A DNA stretch of 64,000 nucleotides from Pseudomonas frederiksbergensis. Lineage in GTDB: Bacteria > Pseudomonadota > Gammaproteobacteria > Pseudomonadales > Pseudomonadaceae. Position 1 is the first letter of the stretch. Each line of letters begins with the position of its first letter. The stretch is from NCBI RefSeq assembly GCF_900105495.1, contig NZ_FNTF01000002.1, forward strand, positions 6,092,001 to 6,156,000, written 5' to 3'. The notes under the pieces are model-generated. The model was given only the letters and a program-made list of their open reading frames with translations. It was not told where the DNA came from and did no database searches. Positions 1 through 9,155 of this stretch are shown piece after piece. The translations under genes and the position numbers were made by a program.

Positions 1-304
1 GAACAAACCGCAACCCCGTCATCGCGCTGATGCGGTTGAGCAGATCATTGTTCAAGCCATTCCATTGGCCGTGCTTATCCTTGAACAGGTACAACGGATA
101 TTGCACCGAGGCGACGACGACATTTGAATGCTCGGCAATCCATTTCAACTCCTGAGCATCCAGCTCGATCCTTGGGCCAGCAACCAATCCTTTAGTATCA
201 GTTGCCGCCAATTGCGACGCGCTCCCCGATTGAGCAAAGCCCAGGGTGCCAAGTAAAAAAAACATCCAGCACGCGGCTGGTTTTAACCCTCTGAAAAACA
301 GCAT
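1..304 (-). CDS. N-terminal part of a periplasmic-binding-domain protein, probably a BvgS/EvgS-like hybrid sensor kinase (cut by window edge)
   Basis: An open frame runs from an ATG at 304 to the left edge without a stop, giving about 101 residues. The start MLFFRGLKPAACWMFFLLGT is a typical signal peptide with a likely cleavage after GFAQSGSA near residue 30. The segment that follows (LDAQELKWIAEHSNVVVA, then YPLYLFKDKHGQWNGLNNDL) matches the opening of a family 3 solute-binding fold. In Pseudomonas this arrangement, with the phrase 'L-x-x-x-E-x-x-W-I', is common in the sensory part of large BvgS-type hybrid histidine kinases. The kinase part is outside the window, so a free-standing binding protein is the alternative. 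The next gene, thrC, is on the same strand but upstream, separated by a hairpin terminator. Confidence 0.6.
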   Translation of the reverse strand, partial: MLFFRGLKPAACWMFFLLGTLGFAQSGSASQLAATDTKGLVAGPRIELDAQELKWIAEHSNVVVASVQYPLYLFKDKHGQWNGLNNDLLNRISAMTGLRFV

Positions 305-380
305 TGCCACTTCCTTCGTGATCAACTCGCCCGTCCTTCATAGGGCGAAAACCCAGCAAGTGTGACATGCAGAAATGAGA

Positions 381-402
381 AAGCCCGTCAGGAGACGGGC
401 TT
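381..402 (-). terminator. Hairpin terminator after thrC
   Basis: A perfect 9-bp stem (AAGCCCGTC with GACGGGCTT, loop of four) lies 24 bases beyond the thrC stop. On the minus strand it is followed by a T-rich run. It separates thrC from the sensor-like gene at the left edge. Confidence 0.75.
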
Positions 403-425
403 CAAAATGTGACAGATTTAATTGG

Positions 426-1835
426 TTACAGAGGCTTGCCGCGGTTGCCATGCTTGCTGACAAAGGCCTGCACGGCTTTCAAGTCATTTGGCAGCACGGT
501 GCAGCGCTCATCTCGCTCAAACAAATCAGAAAGATGTGCAGGTAGTTCGAGTGCTTTTCCTACACCTGCTTTTTCCACTGCGTCGGGGAATTTGACCGGA
601 TGCGCCGTACCGAGGATCACCATCGGGATATCCAGGTTGCGACGGCACTCGCGCGCTGCCTTCACGCCGATGGCAGTGTGCGGATCCAGCAGTTCACCGG
701 TTTGCTCGAAAACCTCGGCAATGGTTTCGCAAGTTTGAGCGTCGTCCACGGCCAGCGAATCGAACAGTTTGCGAGCCTCGGTCCAGCGTTCCTGTTCGAC
801 ACTGAAACCGCCACCTTGCTTGAAGGTGTCCATCAACCCGGCGATCGCTGCGCCATTGCGACCGTGCAGGTCGAACAGCAGACGTTCGAAGTTGGACGAC
901 ACCATGATGTCCATCGACGGCGACAGCGTGGCGTGCAGGGTGTCCTTGACGTACTGATTGCCGCTCATGAAGCGGTGCAGGATGTCGTTGCGATTGGTAG
1001 CGACGATCAACTGGTTGATCGGCAGGCCCATGTTGCGCGCCAGGTAACCGGCGAAAATGTCGCCGAAGTTGCCGGTCGGCACCGAGAACGATACCGAACG
1101 TGCCGGGCCGCCCAACTGCAGGGCTGCATGGAAGTAGTAAACGATCTGGGCCATGATTCGCGCCCAGTTGATCGAGTTCACGGCCACCAGACGCGTGCCT
1201 TTGAGGAAACTCTGGTCGGCGAAGCTGGCCTTGACCATTTCCTGGCAGTCATCGAAGTTGCCTTCGATGGCGATGTTATGGATGTTCTCGCCGAAGATGG
1301 TGGTCATCTGGCGACGCTGCACTTCGGACACACGGTTGTGCGGGTGCAGGATGAAGATGTCGACGTTTTCGCAATGCTTGCAGCCTTCGATGGCGGCCGA
1401 ACCGGTGTCGCCGGAGGTGGCGCCGACAATCACTACGCGCTCACCCCGTTTTTCCAGCACGTAGTCGAGCAGACGACCCAGCAGCTGCAAGGCGAAGTCT
1501 TTGAACGCGAGGGTCGGGCCGTGGAACAGCTCCAGCACCCATTCGTTACCGTTCAGCTGACGCAATGGTGCCACGGCGTTGTGGGAAAACACGCCGTAGG
1601 TTTCTTCGAGGATCTTTTTGAAATCGGCATCCGGGATGCTGCCGGTGACGAACGGGCGCATCACCCGGAAAGCCAGCTCGTGATACGGCAGGCCGGCCCA
1701 CGAAGCGATTTCTTCCTGGGTGAAACGTGGCAGGTTTTCCGGGACGTACAGACCACCGTCCGTGGCCAGACCGGCCAGCAGGACGTCTTCGAAATTCAGG
1801 GCCGGTGCCTGGCCGCGGGTACTGATATAACGCAT
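426..1835 (-). CDS. thrC: Threonine synthase
   Basis: Converts O-phospho-L-homoserine to L-threonine with pyridoxal phosphate, the last step of threonine synthesis, in the cytoplasm. The 469-residue product begins MRYISTRGQAP, the usual threonine synthase N-terminus. The PLP lysine lies in HGPTLAFKDFA (Lys112), and the phosphate-binding SGDTGSAAIEG motif follows near residue 146. The length fits the long proteobacterial form. I chose the ATG at 1835, preceded by GGAG, over an in-frame ATG four codons earlier because family members start at MRYIS. It lies 66 bases downstream of hom on the same strand, so the two are probably cotranscribed for threonine synthesis. Confidence 0.97.
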   Translation of the reverse strand: MRYISTRGQAPALNFEDVLLAGLATDGGLYVPENLPRFTQEEIASWAGLPYHELAFRVMRPFVTGSIPDADFKKILEETYGVFSHNAVAPLRQLNGNEWVLELFHGPTLAFKDFALQLLGRLLDYVLEKRGERVVIVGATSGDTGSAAIEGCKHCENVDIFILHPHNRVSEVQRRQMTTIFGENIHNIAIEGNFDDCQEMVKASFADQSFLKGTRLVAVNSINWARIMAQIVYYFHAALQLGGPARSVSFSVPTGNFGDIFAGYLARNMGLPINQLIVATNRNDILHRFMSGNQYVKDTLHATLSPSMDIMVSSNFERLLFDLHGRNGAAIAGLMDTFKQGGGFSVEQERWTEARKLFDSLAVDDAQTCETIAEVFEQTGELLDPHTAIGVKAARECRRNLDIPMVILGTAHPVKFPDAVEKAGVGKALELPAHLSDLFERDERCTVLPNDLKAVQAFVSKHGNRGKPL

Positions 1836-1901
1836 GACTGGCTCCAATAGACAGTGTTCGCAAACCCGGGCCCGCAGGCGAGCCCGGTGAACGATAACGG
1901 C

Positions 1902-3206
1902 TTAGTTCAGGTGCTCGACGCGGATCCGTACGACCGGACCGACTACGCCCGCCAAGGCTTCCAGGGCGGCGATCGCGTCGTTCATGTGCTGTTCCAGCAC
2001 GCGGTGAGTCAGCAGGATCATCGGCACCAGGCCGTCGTGTTCTTCGACTTCCTTCTGCATGATCGATTCGATGTTGATGCCGCGTTCCGACAGGATGCTC
2101 GCCACCTGCGCCAACACGCCCGGATGATCCTTGGCCTGGATGCGCAGGTAATAGGAGCTTTCGCAGGCCTCGATCGGCAGGATCGGGTGGGCCGACAGCG
2201 AATCCGGCTGGAACGCCAGGTGCGGTACGCGGTTTTCCGGGTCGGACGTCATGGCGCGAACCACGTCCACCAGGTCGGCGATCACCGACGAAGCGGTCGG
2301 TTCCATGCCAGCGCCAGCGCCGTAGAACAGGGTCGAACCGGCAGCATCACCGTTGACCATCACTGCGTTCATCACGCCGTTGACATTGGCGATCAGGCGG
2401 TCGGCCGGGATCAGCGTCGGATGCACACGCAGTTCGATGCCGGCCGCGGTGCTGCGCGCCACGCCCAGGTGCTTGATGCGATAGCCCAGCGCTTCGGCGT
2501 AGTTCACGTCAGCGGTGGTCAGCTTGGTGATGCCTTCGGTGTAGGCCTTGTCGAATTGCAGCGGAATACCGAACGCAATGGACGCCAGGATCGTCAGCTT
2601 GTGGGCCGCGTCGATGCCTTCAACGTCGAAGGTCGGATCGGCCTCGGCGTAACCCAGGGCCTGTGCCTCGGCGAGTACGTCTTCGAAGGTGCGGCCCTTC
2701 TCACGCATTTCAGTGAGGATGAAGTTACCGGTGCCGTTGATGATGCCGGCGACCCAGTTGATGCGGTTGGCCGACAGGCCTTCACGGATCGCTTTGATCA
2801 CCGGGATGCCACCGGCCACGGCGGCTTCGAACGCCACAATCACGCCCTTCTCGCGGGCCTTGGCGAAAATTTCATTACCGTGAACGGCGATCAACGCCTT
2901 GTTCGCGGTCACCACATGTTTTCCGTTCTCGATCGCTTTGAGTACCAGCTCGCGGGCAACGGTGTAGCCGCCCATCAGCTCTATGACGATGTCGATCTCA
3001 GGGTTCGTGGCCACTTCGAAGACATCGTTGGTAATCGCAATACCGGTCGTCTGGAACTGAGGCTTTGGCGTGCGCATGGCAATTTGTGCCACTTCGATTC
3101 CACGCCCGGCACGACGAGAAATTTCCTCGGCGTTACGCTGAAGTACGTTGAAGGTACCGCCACCGACGGTCCCTAACCCACAGATGCCTACTTTGACCGG
3201 TTTCAC
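1902..3206 (-). CDS. hom: Homoserine dehydrogenase
   Basis: Reduces aspartate semialdehyde to homoserine with NAD(P)H, the branch point towards threonine and methionine. The 434-residue product starts VKPVKVGICGLGTVGGG, a Rossmann nucleotide-binding motif at residues 10-17. The central catalytic region includes GIINGTGNFILTEM and the lysine-containing DPTFDVEGIDAAHK segment. A C-terminal ACT domain (about residues 350-434, SSYYLRIQAKDHPGVLAQVA) predicts feedback control by threonine. The start is GTG at 3206, with GGGGAG six bases upstream; a longer frame begins at 3260 but lacks family similarity. thrC follows on the same strand. Confidence 0.97.
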   Translation of the reverse strand: MKPVKVGICGLGTVGGGTFNVLQRNAEEISRRAGRGIEVAQIAMRTPKPQFQTTGIAITNDVFEVATNPEIDIVIELMGGYTVARELVLKAIENGKHVVTANKALIAVHGNEIFAKAREKGVIVAFEAAVAGGIPVIKAIREGLSANRINWVAGIINGTGNFILTEMREKGRTFEDVLAEAQALGYAEADPTFDVEGIDAAHKLTILASIAFGIPLQFDKAYTEGITKLTTADVNYAEALGYRIKHLGVARSTAAGIELRVHPTLIPADRLIANVNGVMNAVMVNGDAAGSTLFYGAGAGMEPTASSVIADLVDVVRAMTSDPENRVPHLAFQPDSLSAHPILPIEACESSYYLRIQAKDHPGVLAQVASILSERGINIESIMQKEVEEHDGLVPMILLTHRVLEQHMNDAIAALEALAGVVGPVVRIRVEHLN

Positions 3207-3340
3207 TGTGAACTCCCCATAAAACGGCCGACTCAAGGCCGGCCGTGAAAACAACCGCATACTCGCGGCTCTCTATTAATGGCTCGGCGAACGCTGCCGT
3301 CGAACCATGATCGTCAATGGCTGACCGTGACGATGCGAAT

Positions 3341-4072
3341 TTATTTCGCGTCCAGCGCCAGTTTGGCGACTTGTGGCGCTGGCTGGTAGCCCGGAATGAC
3401 CTGGCCGTCGGCCAAAACGATGGCCGGTGTACCGTTCACGCCAATCGACTGGCCGAGGGCGAACTGCTTGGAAACCGGGTTATCGCACTTGGCGGCCTTG
3501 ATTTCCTTGCCGTCGACCATCTTGTCCATCGCCGCTTTCTTGTCTTTGGAGCACCAGACCGCTTGCAGCTGCTCATCACCCGGCGAGCCCAGGCCCTGGC
3601 GTGGGAACGCAACATAACGCACTTCGATGCCGCGCTTGTTCAGCTCAGGCACTTCAGCGTGCAACTTGTGGCAGTACGGGCAGGTGGTGTCGGTGAACAC
3701 GGTGATGTGCGATTTGGTTTCGCCGATCGCGGGGTAGACCACGGTTTCCGCGACTGGAATGGCGTTGACCAGTTTGGACACGCCCAGGCGTTCGGTCTTC
3801 TCGGTCAGGTTGACCGGTTTGCCGTCCTTGAGCTGGAACATATAACCCTGAACGACGTACTGGCCATCGGCGCTGGCATAGAGTACGCGGCTGCCCTTGA
3901 GCTTGACTTCGTACAGGCCCGGCAGCGGGCTGGCGGAGATGCTTTCTACCGGCACTTCGAGCTGGAGGTTTTCCAGGCTTTTACGAATGGCTTTGTCGGC
4001 CGCGTCATCGGCGACGGCAAAGGTGCTGACCAACGCAATGGCTGCGGCGGCGAAAATCTGGGTCAGACGCAT
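3341..4072 (-). CDS. dsbC: Thiol:disulfide interchange protein (disulfide isomerase)
   Basis: Periplasmic disulfide isomerase that reshuffles wrong disulfides. The 243-residue precursor has a signal peptide (MRLTQIFAAAAIALVSTFAVA, cleavage near residue 21), an N-terminal dimerisation domain, a linker and a thioredoxin domain. The active site CPYC is at residues 131-134. A second cysteine pair (VWC...AAKC) matches the structural disulfide of the family, and the cis-proline loop is NGTPAI. The ATG at 4072 has AGGAG upstream. The neighbours xerD (upstream) and hom (downstream) match the common Pseudomonas order. Confidence 0.95.
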   Translation of the reverse strand: MRLTQIFAAAAIALVSTFAVADDAADKAIRKSLENLQLEVPVESISASPLPGLYEVKLKGSRVLYASADGQYVVQGYMFQLKDGKPVNLTEKTERLGVSKLVNAIPVAETVVYPAIGETKSHITVFTDTTCPYCHKLHAEVPELNKRGIEVRYVAFPRQGLGSPGDEQLQAVWCSKDKKAAMDKMVDGKEIKAAKCDNPVSKQFALGQSIGVNGTPAIVLADGQVIPGYQPAPQVAKLALDAK

Positions 4073-4234
4073 GAGAACTCCTGAAGGCGGACAAATGGGA
4101 CGATCAGAACGCCCGTGCCGAAACACCGGGTCATAAACGCCCATCGTGCAAACCGGCAAAGCCTACCACATAAGGCCCCTGTGGCCGAATGCGCCTGATG
4201 CAGGACATCTCGCTCACGGTGCACGACGCCTTTA

Positions 4235-4368
4235 TGTAGCAGCTGGCGAAGCCTGCGTTCGGCTGCGAAGCAGTCGTAAACCCTGAAGCTCGCGGTTTAA
4301 CTGAAACACTGCGGTGTTTGATTTCACGACTGCTGCGCAGCCGAACGCAGGCTCCGCCAGCTGCTACA
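4235..4368. repeat. Inverted-repeat element, TGTAGCAGCTG family
   Basis: Two arms of 43 bases (4235-4277 and 4326-4368) are inverted copies that differ at only two positions. They flank a central segment of about 48 bases that also contains GTTTgat/aaACTGAAAC-like symmetry. The same outer sequence, TGTAGCAGCTG, recurs at 14784 and 20837, so this is a dispersed family. It fills most of the 306-base gap between dsbC and xerD and could fold as a large hairpin at the end of xerD mRNA. The rest of the gap holds the dsbC leader. Confidence 0.85.
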
Positions 4369-4378
4369 AGGGTTGTGT

Positions 4379-5275
4379 TCATCCGCGCGGGTGGTGTTTG
4401 GCGTGCAGGTCCTGCAAGCGGGCGCGGGCGACGTGGGTGTAGATCTGCGTGGTCGACAGATCGCTGTGGCCGAGCAGCATTTGCACCACCCGCAGGTCGG
4501 CGCCGTGGTTGAGCAAGTGGGTGGCAAAGGCATGACGCAGGGTATGCGGCGACAGCGACTTGCCGATCCCGGCAACCTTGGCCTGGTGCTTGATGCGATG
4601 CCAGAAGGTTTGCCGCGTCATCTGCTCGCCGCGCTGGCTGGGGAACATGACATCGCTGGGACGCCCGCCAAGCAGCTCCTGGCGGCCATCGCGCAGGTAA
4701 CGCTCGACCCAGACAATCGCCTCTTCGCCCATCGGCACCAGCCGCTCCTTGCTGCCCTTGCCCATCACTCGCAGCACGCCTTGGCGCAGGTTGACCTGCT
4801 CCAGCGTCAGGCTGATCAGTTCCGTCACGCGCAAGCCGCAGGCATAAAGCACTTCGAGCATGGCGCGGTCGCGTTGGCCGATGGCTTCGCTCAAATCCGG
4901 AGCCTTCAACAGCGCTTCTACGTCTGCTTCCGACAGGGATTTGGGCAATGGCCTACCGAGTTGAGGCATATCGACCCGCAACGTGGGGTCGACCGCGATC
5001 AACTTTTCCCGCAGCAGATAACGATAAAAGCCGCGCACACCCGAGAGAAACCTCGCGGTGGAACGGGGCTTGTAATTTTGCTCCAGACGCCAGGCCAGGT
5101 GATCGAGGATCAACTCGCGTCCGGCGTTGATCAGCTCCAGGTTTTTTTCCTGCAGCCAGCCGTTGAACAGAGCAAGGTCGCTGCGATAGGCATCGCGGGT
5201 GTTATCGGAAAGACCTTTCTCCAGCCACAGCGCGTCGAGAAACTGGTCTATCAAAGGATGATCGATGGCGGGCAT
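4379..5275 (-). CDS. xerD: Site-specific tyrosine recombinase XerD
   Basis: Acts with XerC at the dif site to resolve chromosome dimers at division. The 298 residues equal the usual XerD length. An N-terminal SAM-like core-binding domain (about 5-88) precedes the catalytic domain. The full catalytic set is visible: Arg149 (CGLRVTE), Lys173, His244 and Arg247 (HTLRHAFATHL), His270 (LLGHSD) and the nucleophile Tyr279 (TTQIYTHV). The ribosome binding site upstream of ATG 5275 is weak. It lies upstream of dsbC, as in other pseudomonads. Confidence 0.96.
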   Translation of the reverse strand: MPAIDHPLIDQFLDALWLEKGLSDNTRDAYRSDLALFNGWLQEKNLELINAGRELILDHLAWRLEQNYKPRSTARFLSGVRGFYRYLLREKLIAVDPTLRVDMPQLGRPLPKSLSEADVEALLKAPDLSEAIGQRDRAMLEVLYACGLRVTELISLTLEQVNLRQGVLRVMGKGSKERLVPMGEEAIVWVERYLRDGRQELLGGRPSDVMFPSQRGEQMTRQTFWHRIKHQAKVAGIGKSLSPHTLRHAFATHLLNHGADLRVVQMLLGHSDLSTTQIYTHVARARLQDLHAKHHPRG

Positions 5276-5328
5276 AAAGGCTCAGGCAAGACCGACAGTA
5301 CGGTCAGGGAAGATAAATCGCAGGCAAC

Positions 5329-5356
5329 AAAAAAGCAGCCCGTAGGCTGCTTTTTT
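5329..5356 (-). terminator. Rho-independent terminator of the rpsP-rplS operon
   Basis: AAAAAAGCAGCC, a four-base loop and GGCTGCTTTTTT form a strong hairpin with a T run on both strands. It lies 18 bases beyond the rplS stop and also insulates xerD. Confidence 0.93.
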
Positions 5357-5374
5357 CTGCATCGGAAGCTGGAC

Positions 5375-5725
5375 TTAAGCCAGTTTTTCCTTGATGCGAG
5401 CTGCTTTACCGGACAGGTCACGCAGGTAGTACAGCTTGGCTTTACGTACGTCACCGCGACGTTTAACGGCCATGCTGTCGATTTGCGGGCTGTAGGTCTG
5501 GAAAGTACGCTCTACGCCAACACCGTTGGAGATTTTACGAACGGTGAAAGCACTGTTTACGCCGCGGTTACGCTTGGCGATAACAACACCTTCGAACGCT
5601 TGCAGACGCGAACGGTCGCCTTCCTTCACTTTCACCTGAACGACAATGGTGTCGCCCGGGGCAAAGGTAGGGATCTCTTTGGTCATCTGCTCTGCTTCGA
5701 GTGCAAGGATGATTTTGTTAGTCAT
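5375..5725 (-). CDS. rplS: Ribosomal protein bL19
   Basis: Large-subunit protein at the 30S-50S interface. The 116-residue product ([19 protein letters not shown]) contains the family core [23 protein letters not shown] split around residues 25-47, and the conserved YSPQIDSM segment. It is the last gene of rpsP-rimM-trmD-rplS. The ATG at 5725 has AGGAG at good spacing. A strong terminator follows. Confidence 0.98.
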
Positions 5726-5770
5726 GCTGTGCTCCTAAGGTAAATCGTCGGATCTACCATCGATACGTTG

Positions 5771-6523
5771 TTAACTATCGTCCCGCTCGCGGATGTATTC
5801 CTCGAGCAGCTTCTTCTCTTCTCCAGAAAGCGAGCGGCTTTCCAGAAGATCGGCGCGTCGTTCAAAGGTCCTACCAAGGGACTGCTGTAAACGCCAACGC
5901 CGGATATGCGCGTGATTGCCACTTAGCAATACGTCGGGAACACGCTGATCCGCATACACCTCCGGTCGGGTGTAGTGCGGGCAATCCAGCAAACCATCCG
6001 TAAAGGAATCTTCCTCGGCGGAGTCCGCATGCCCTAAAGCTCCAGGCAGCAGTCGTGTAACCGCATCGATCAGGACCATCGCCGGCAGCTCGCCGCCAGA
6101 CAGTACATAGTCGCCAATCGACCACTCTTCATCGACATGAGCATCAATAAAACGCTCGTCAATGCCTTCATAGCGGCCGGCAATCAGGATCAATGCATCC
6201 AGATTCGCCAACTCGCGTACCGCCGACTGAGTCAGTTGACGGCCTTGGGGGGACAGGTAAATCACCTTCGCCGCCTCCCCGGCTGCTGCCTTGGCCTGAA
6301 CCAACGCATCTTCCAGGGGCTTGATCTTCATCACCATGCCCGGACCACCGCCAAATGGGCGATCGTCCACAGTGTGATGTCGATCCGTCGTGTAGTCTCG
6401 CGGATTCCAACAGGTGAGCTGCAAGAGCCCCTGTTTCACCGCACGACTGGTGATGCCGTACTCGCTGATGGCGGAAAACATCTCGGGAAACAAACTGATC
6501 ACTTCTACGCGCAAGTTAGCCAC
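5771..6523 (-). CDS. trmD: tRNA (guanine-N1)-methyltransferase
   Basis: Methylates G37 of tRNAs, using S-adenosylmethionine, to prevent frameshifting. The 250-residue product starts (V)[15 protein letters not shown]. It shows the knotted SPOUT fold motifs: GGGPGMVMK near residue 57, [12 protein letters not shown] near 112 and [13 protein letters not shown] near 130. I chose GTG at 6523, two bases after the rimM stop, because homologs begin here; a longer frame overlaps rimM. Translation is probably coupled to rimM. Confidence 0.95.
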   Translation of the reverse strand: MANLRVEVISLFPEMFSAISEYGITSRAVKQGLLQLTCWNPRDYTTDRHHTVDDRPFGGGPGMVMKIKPLEDALVQAKAAAGEAAKVIYLSPQGRQLTQSAVRELANLDALILIAGRYEGIDERFIDAHVDEEWSIGDYVLSGGELPAMVLIDAVTRLLPGALGHADSAEEDSFTDGLLDCPHYTRPEVYADQRVPDVLLSGNHAHIRRWRLQQSLGRTFERRADLLESRSLSGEEKKLLEEYIRERDDS

Positions 6524-6525
6524 GC

Positions 6526-7062
6526 TTAGAAGTCCGCATCCCATTCCACCTTCATCTCGCCTGCGGCAAGGTCGACAGCCAACACGCATTGCTCCGTATA
6601 GGGCAACAGGCGTTCGCGATCATCCAGGCTGCCAGCGCAAGGCTTGACCACCATTACATCATTGGCGCCGGTTTCCAGAAGATGATCGATTTTCCCGAGC
6701 AATTGCCCGAGTTGATCAATGACCTTCAGACCTTCCAGCTGGTACCAGTAGTACTCGCCGTCGGTCAATTCAGGGAACAGGTTGCGCGGCACGCAGATCT
6801 CATAACCGGCCAGAAGACGCGCTTCTTCACGATCATCGAGACCCTTGAGCTTTGCGACCAGGAACTTGTCGTTCCCGCGTCCGCTGACCAGCTCGACCTG
6901 TTTCACATTGCCTTCGCGCTTGAGCGTCCAGGTTTTGTACTGCAACAGGTTTTCAGTCGGATCAGTAAAGGAATACACCTTCACTTCGCCGCGAACGCCA
7001 TGAACCGAGTAAATTTTGCCGATAACGATCAAATCATCAGCAACAGCTGGCGTCGCGTTCAT
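6526..7062 (-). CDS. rimM: 16S rRNA processing protein RimM
   Basis: Assists maturation of the 30S head by binding uS19. The 178-residue product has the N-terminal RimM domain ([19 protein letters not shown], residues 11-29) and a C-terminal PRC-barrel ([13 protein letters not shown], then [12 protein letters not shown]). It starts five bases after rpsP and ends just before trmD, so it is translated within the ribosomal operon. Confidence 0.96.
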   Translation of the reverse strand: MNATPAVADDLIVIGKIYSVHGVRGEVKVYSFTDPTENLLQYKTWTLKREGNVKQVELVSGRGNDKFLVAKLKGLDDREEARLLAGYEICVPRNLFPELTDGEYYWYQLEGLKVIDQLGQLLGKIDHLLETGANDVMVVKPCAGSLDDRERLLPYTEQCVLAVDLAAGEMKVEWDADF

Positions 7063-7067
7063 ATTGC

Positions 7068-7319
7068 TCAGGCCGCAGCCTTAGCCGCGTCTTTCAGCAA
7101 CTGAGCAACACGCTCGGAAGGCTGTGCACCAACGCTCAGCCAGTAGGCTACGCGCTCTTGGTTCACGGACAGACGGACTTCTTGACCACGAGCAACAGGG
7201 TTGAAGAAACCAACCTGTTCCTTGTGCGAACCGTCGCGCGGGTTGCGGCTGTCGGTTACGGTCAAGTGGTAAAACGGGCGCTTTTTGGAGCCGCCAAGGG
7301 CAAGACGGATTGTTAGCAT
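7068..7319 (-). CDS. rpsP: Ribosomal protein bS16
   Basis: Small-subunit assembly protein. The 83 residues ([19 protein letters not shown]) carry the canonical bS16 start and the DSRNPRDG segment. First gene of the rpsP-rimM-trmD-rplS operon, with a candidate sigma-70 promoter about 75 bases upstream. Confidence 0.98.
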   Translation of the reverse strand: MLTIRLALGGSKKRPFYHLTVTDSRNPRDGSHKEQVGFFNPVARGQEVRLSVNQERVAYWLSVGAQPSERVAQLLKDAAKAAA

Positions 7320-7391
7320 GTGAACATCGTTCCTGTAGTCGGTGCTGCAAATCTAAAGGCACAGCGGGCATAGGTGCCCGAAAGGCCGCAT

Positions 7392-7419
7392 ATTCTAAGG
7401 AATATCCGGACTTTTGCAA
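7392..7419 (-). promoter_or_regulatory. Candidate sigma-70 promoter of the rpsP operon
   Basis: On the minus strand TTGCAA (7414-7419) and TAGAAT (7392-7397) are separated by 16 bases, four and five matches to consensus. The position, 73 bases before the rpsP start, is suitable. No experimental start site is known to me. Confidence 0.5.
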
Positions 7420-7541
7420 ATGTCTTTTTCCGGCGGTCTTTCGGCCGCCATCAAGATTTGCTATAGAGCCGTCGTTGAAAACGGCCAGTCAGCTCCCGCC
7501 AAGTGCGGGTTTGCTGGAGATCCCACTTCCGTGTGGGAGGT

Positions 7542-7559
7542 GCAAGGGCAAGCCCTTGC
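7542..7559 (-). terminator. Short hairpin after ffh
   Basis: GCAAGGGC and GCCCTTGC with a two-base loop lie nine bases beyond the ffh stop. No T run follows, so it may slow decay or assist a factor-dependent stop rather than terminate alone. Confidence 0.4.
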
Positions 7560-7568
7560 GTAAATTAT

Positions 7569-8945
7569 TTACATTCTTGGCATGCCGCCGCCGGGCAACA
7601 TACCGCCCATGCCGCGCATCATTTTGGCCATTCCGCCTTTTGCGGAGAACTTCTTCATCATCTTCTGCATCTGCTTGTGCTGCTTGATCAAGCGACCGAT
7701 GTCCTGCACCTGAGTGCCGGAACCCATGGCGATCCGGCGTTTGCGCGAACCGCTGATCATCTCAGGGTCGCGGCGCTCGGCCGGGGTCATGGAATTGATG
7801 ATGGCTTCCATCTGCTTGAATTGTTTCTCTGCCGCACCCTGGGCGTTACCCATCTGCGCCAGGTTCATACCGCCCATGTTTGGCAGTTTGTCCATGAGGC
7901 CGCCGAGGCCGCCCATGTTTTTCATCTGTTGCAGCTGATCGCGGAAGTCTTCGAGGTCGAAGCCCTTGCCCTTCTTCAGCTTCTTGGCCAGTTTGTCGGC
8001 CTTGTCCTTGTCGAGGGTCTGTTCGGCCTGCTCGATCAGGCTGAGCACATCGCCCATCCCGAGGATGCGCGAAGCGATACGCTCCGGGTGGAACGGCTCG
8101 AGCGCGTCGCTCTTCTCGCCCATACCGATGAACTTGATCGGCTTGCCGGTGATTGCGCGCACCGACAGTGCAGCACCGCCACGGGCATCACCGTCGACCT
8201 TGGTCAGGATCACACCGGTCAGCGGCAGCGCGTCGCCAAAGGCCTTGGCCGTGTTGGCGGCGTCCTGGCCGGTCATGGCGTCGACCACGAACAGCGTTTC
8301 GACCGGGTTGATCGCGGCATGCAACGCCTTGATCTCGCCCATCATCTCTTCATCGATGTGCAGGCGACCGGCGGTATCGACGATGACCACGTCGATGAAT
8401 TTCAGTTTTGCTTCTTTAATAGCCGCTTGCGCGATGTCGACCGGCTTCTGGCTCAGGTCGGACGGGAAGAAGGTTACGCCGACTTCACCCGCGAGCATTT
8501 CCAGCTGCTTGATCGCCGCCGGACGGTAAACGTCCGCCGACACGACCATGACCGACTTCTTCTTGCGCTCTTTGAGGAAGCGCGCGAGTTTGCCGGCGGT
8601 GGTGGTTTTACCCGCGCCCTGCAAACCGGCCATCAGCACGACGGCCGGAGGAACGGCGCTCAGGTTCAAGTCTTCGTTGGCCGCGCCCATCAGGCTTTCG
8701 AGTTCGGCCTGGACGATCTTCACGAAGGCCTGGCCCGGCGTCAGGCTGCGCGACACCTCGGTGCCGACGGCGCGTTCCTTGACCGAATTGACGAAGTCCT
8801 TGACGACCGGCAGGGCGACGTCAGCTTCGAGCAACGCCATGCGCACTTCGCGCAGGGTGTCTTTGATGTTGTCTTCGGTCAGCTTGGCCTTGCCGGTGAC
8901 ATGGCGCAGCGTCTGCGAGAGACGGTCGGTTAAGTTTTCAAACAT
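7569..8945 (-). CDS. ffh: Signal recognition particle protein Ffh
   Basis: GTPase of the signal recognition particle, which with 4.5S RNA and FtsY targets inner-membrane proteins. The 458 residues hold an N-terminal helical bundle (1-90), the G domain with GLQGAGKTTTAGKLA (about 107-121), DTAGRLHID and TKVDGDARGG, and a methionine-rich M domain from about 325 ending in GGMLPGGGMPRM. Length and motif order are canonical. It is transcribed on its own, divergent from the ypjD-like gene. Confidence 0.98.
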   Translation of the reverse strand: MFENLTDRLSQTLRHVTGKAKLTEDNIKDTLREVRMALLEADVALPVVKDFVNSVKERAVGTEVSRSLTPGQAFVKIVQAELESLMGAANEDLNLSAVPPAVVLMAGLQGAGKTTTAGKLARFLKERKKKSVMVVSADVYRPAAIKQLEMLAGEVGVTFFPSDLSQKPVDIAQAAIKEAKLKFIDVVIVDTAGRLHIDEEMMGEIKALHAAINPVETLFVVDAMTGQDAANTAKAFGDALPLTGVILTKVDGDARGGAALSVRAITGKPIKFIGMGEKSDALEPFHPERIASRILGMGDVLSLIEQAEQTLDKDKADKLAKKLKKGKGFDLEDFRDQLQQMKNMGGLGGLMDKLPNMGGMNLAQMGNAQGAAEKQFKQMEAIINSMTPAERRDPEMISGSRKRRIAMGSGTQVQDIGRLIKQHKQMQKMMKKFSAKGGMAKMMRGMGGMLPGGGMPRM

Positions 8946-9155
8946 TGCGCGATCCTTTCAGGCCCTGTGTAGACCGGGATAATGGCGGCCCAGACCGGAA
9001 TAAACATGTGCTCGGCGAGCCTGCGGCGTGGGCAGGTCGCGGATTATAGCGAAGACTGCGTCTGGCGGACACCTCGTCGTCAGCTTGCATGGTCTTTCGT
9101 GCTGTAGGGGTTCTATGCCAAACTCAGCGCCTTTCGGGCTTGCCTAACAGGATTT

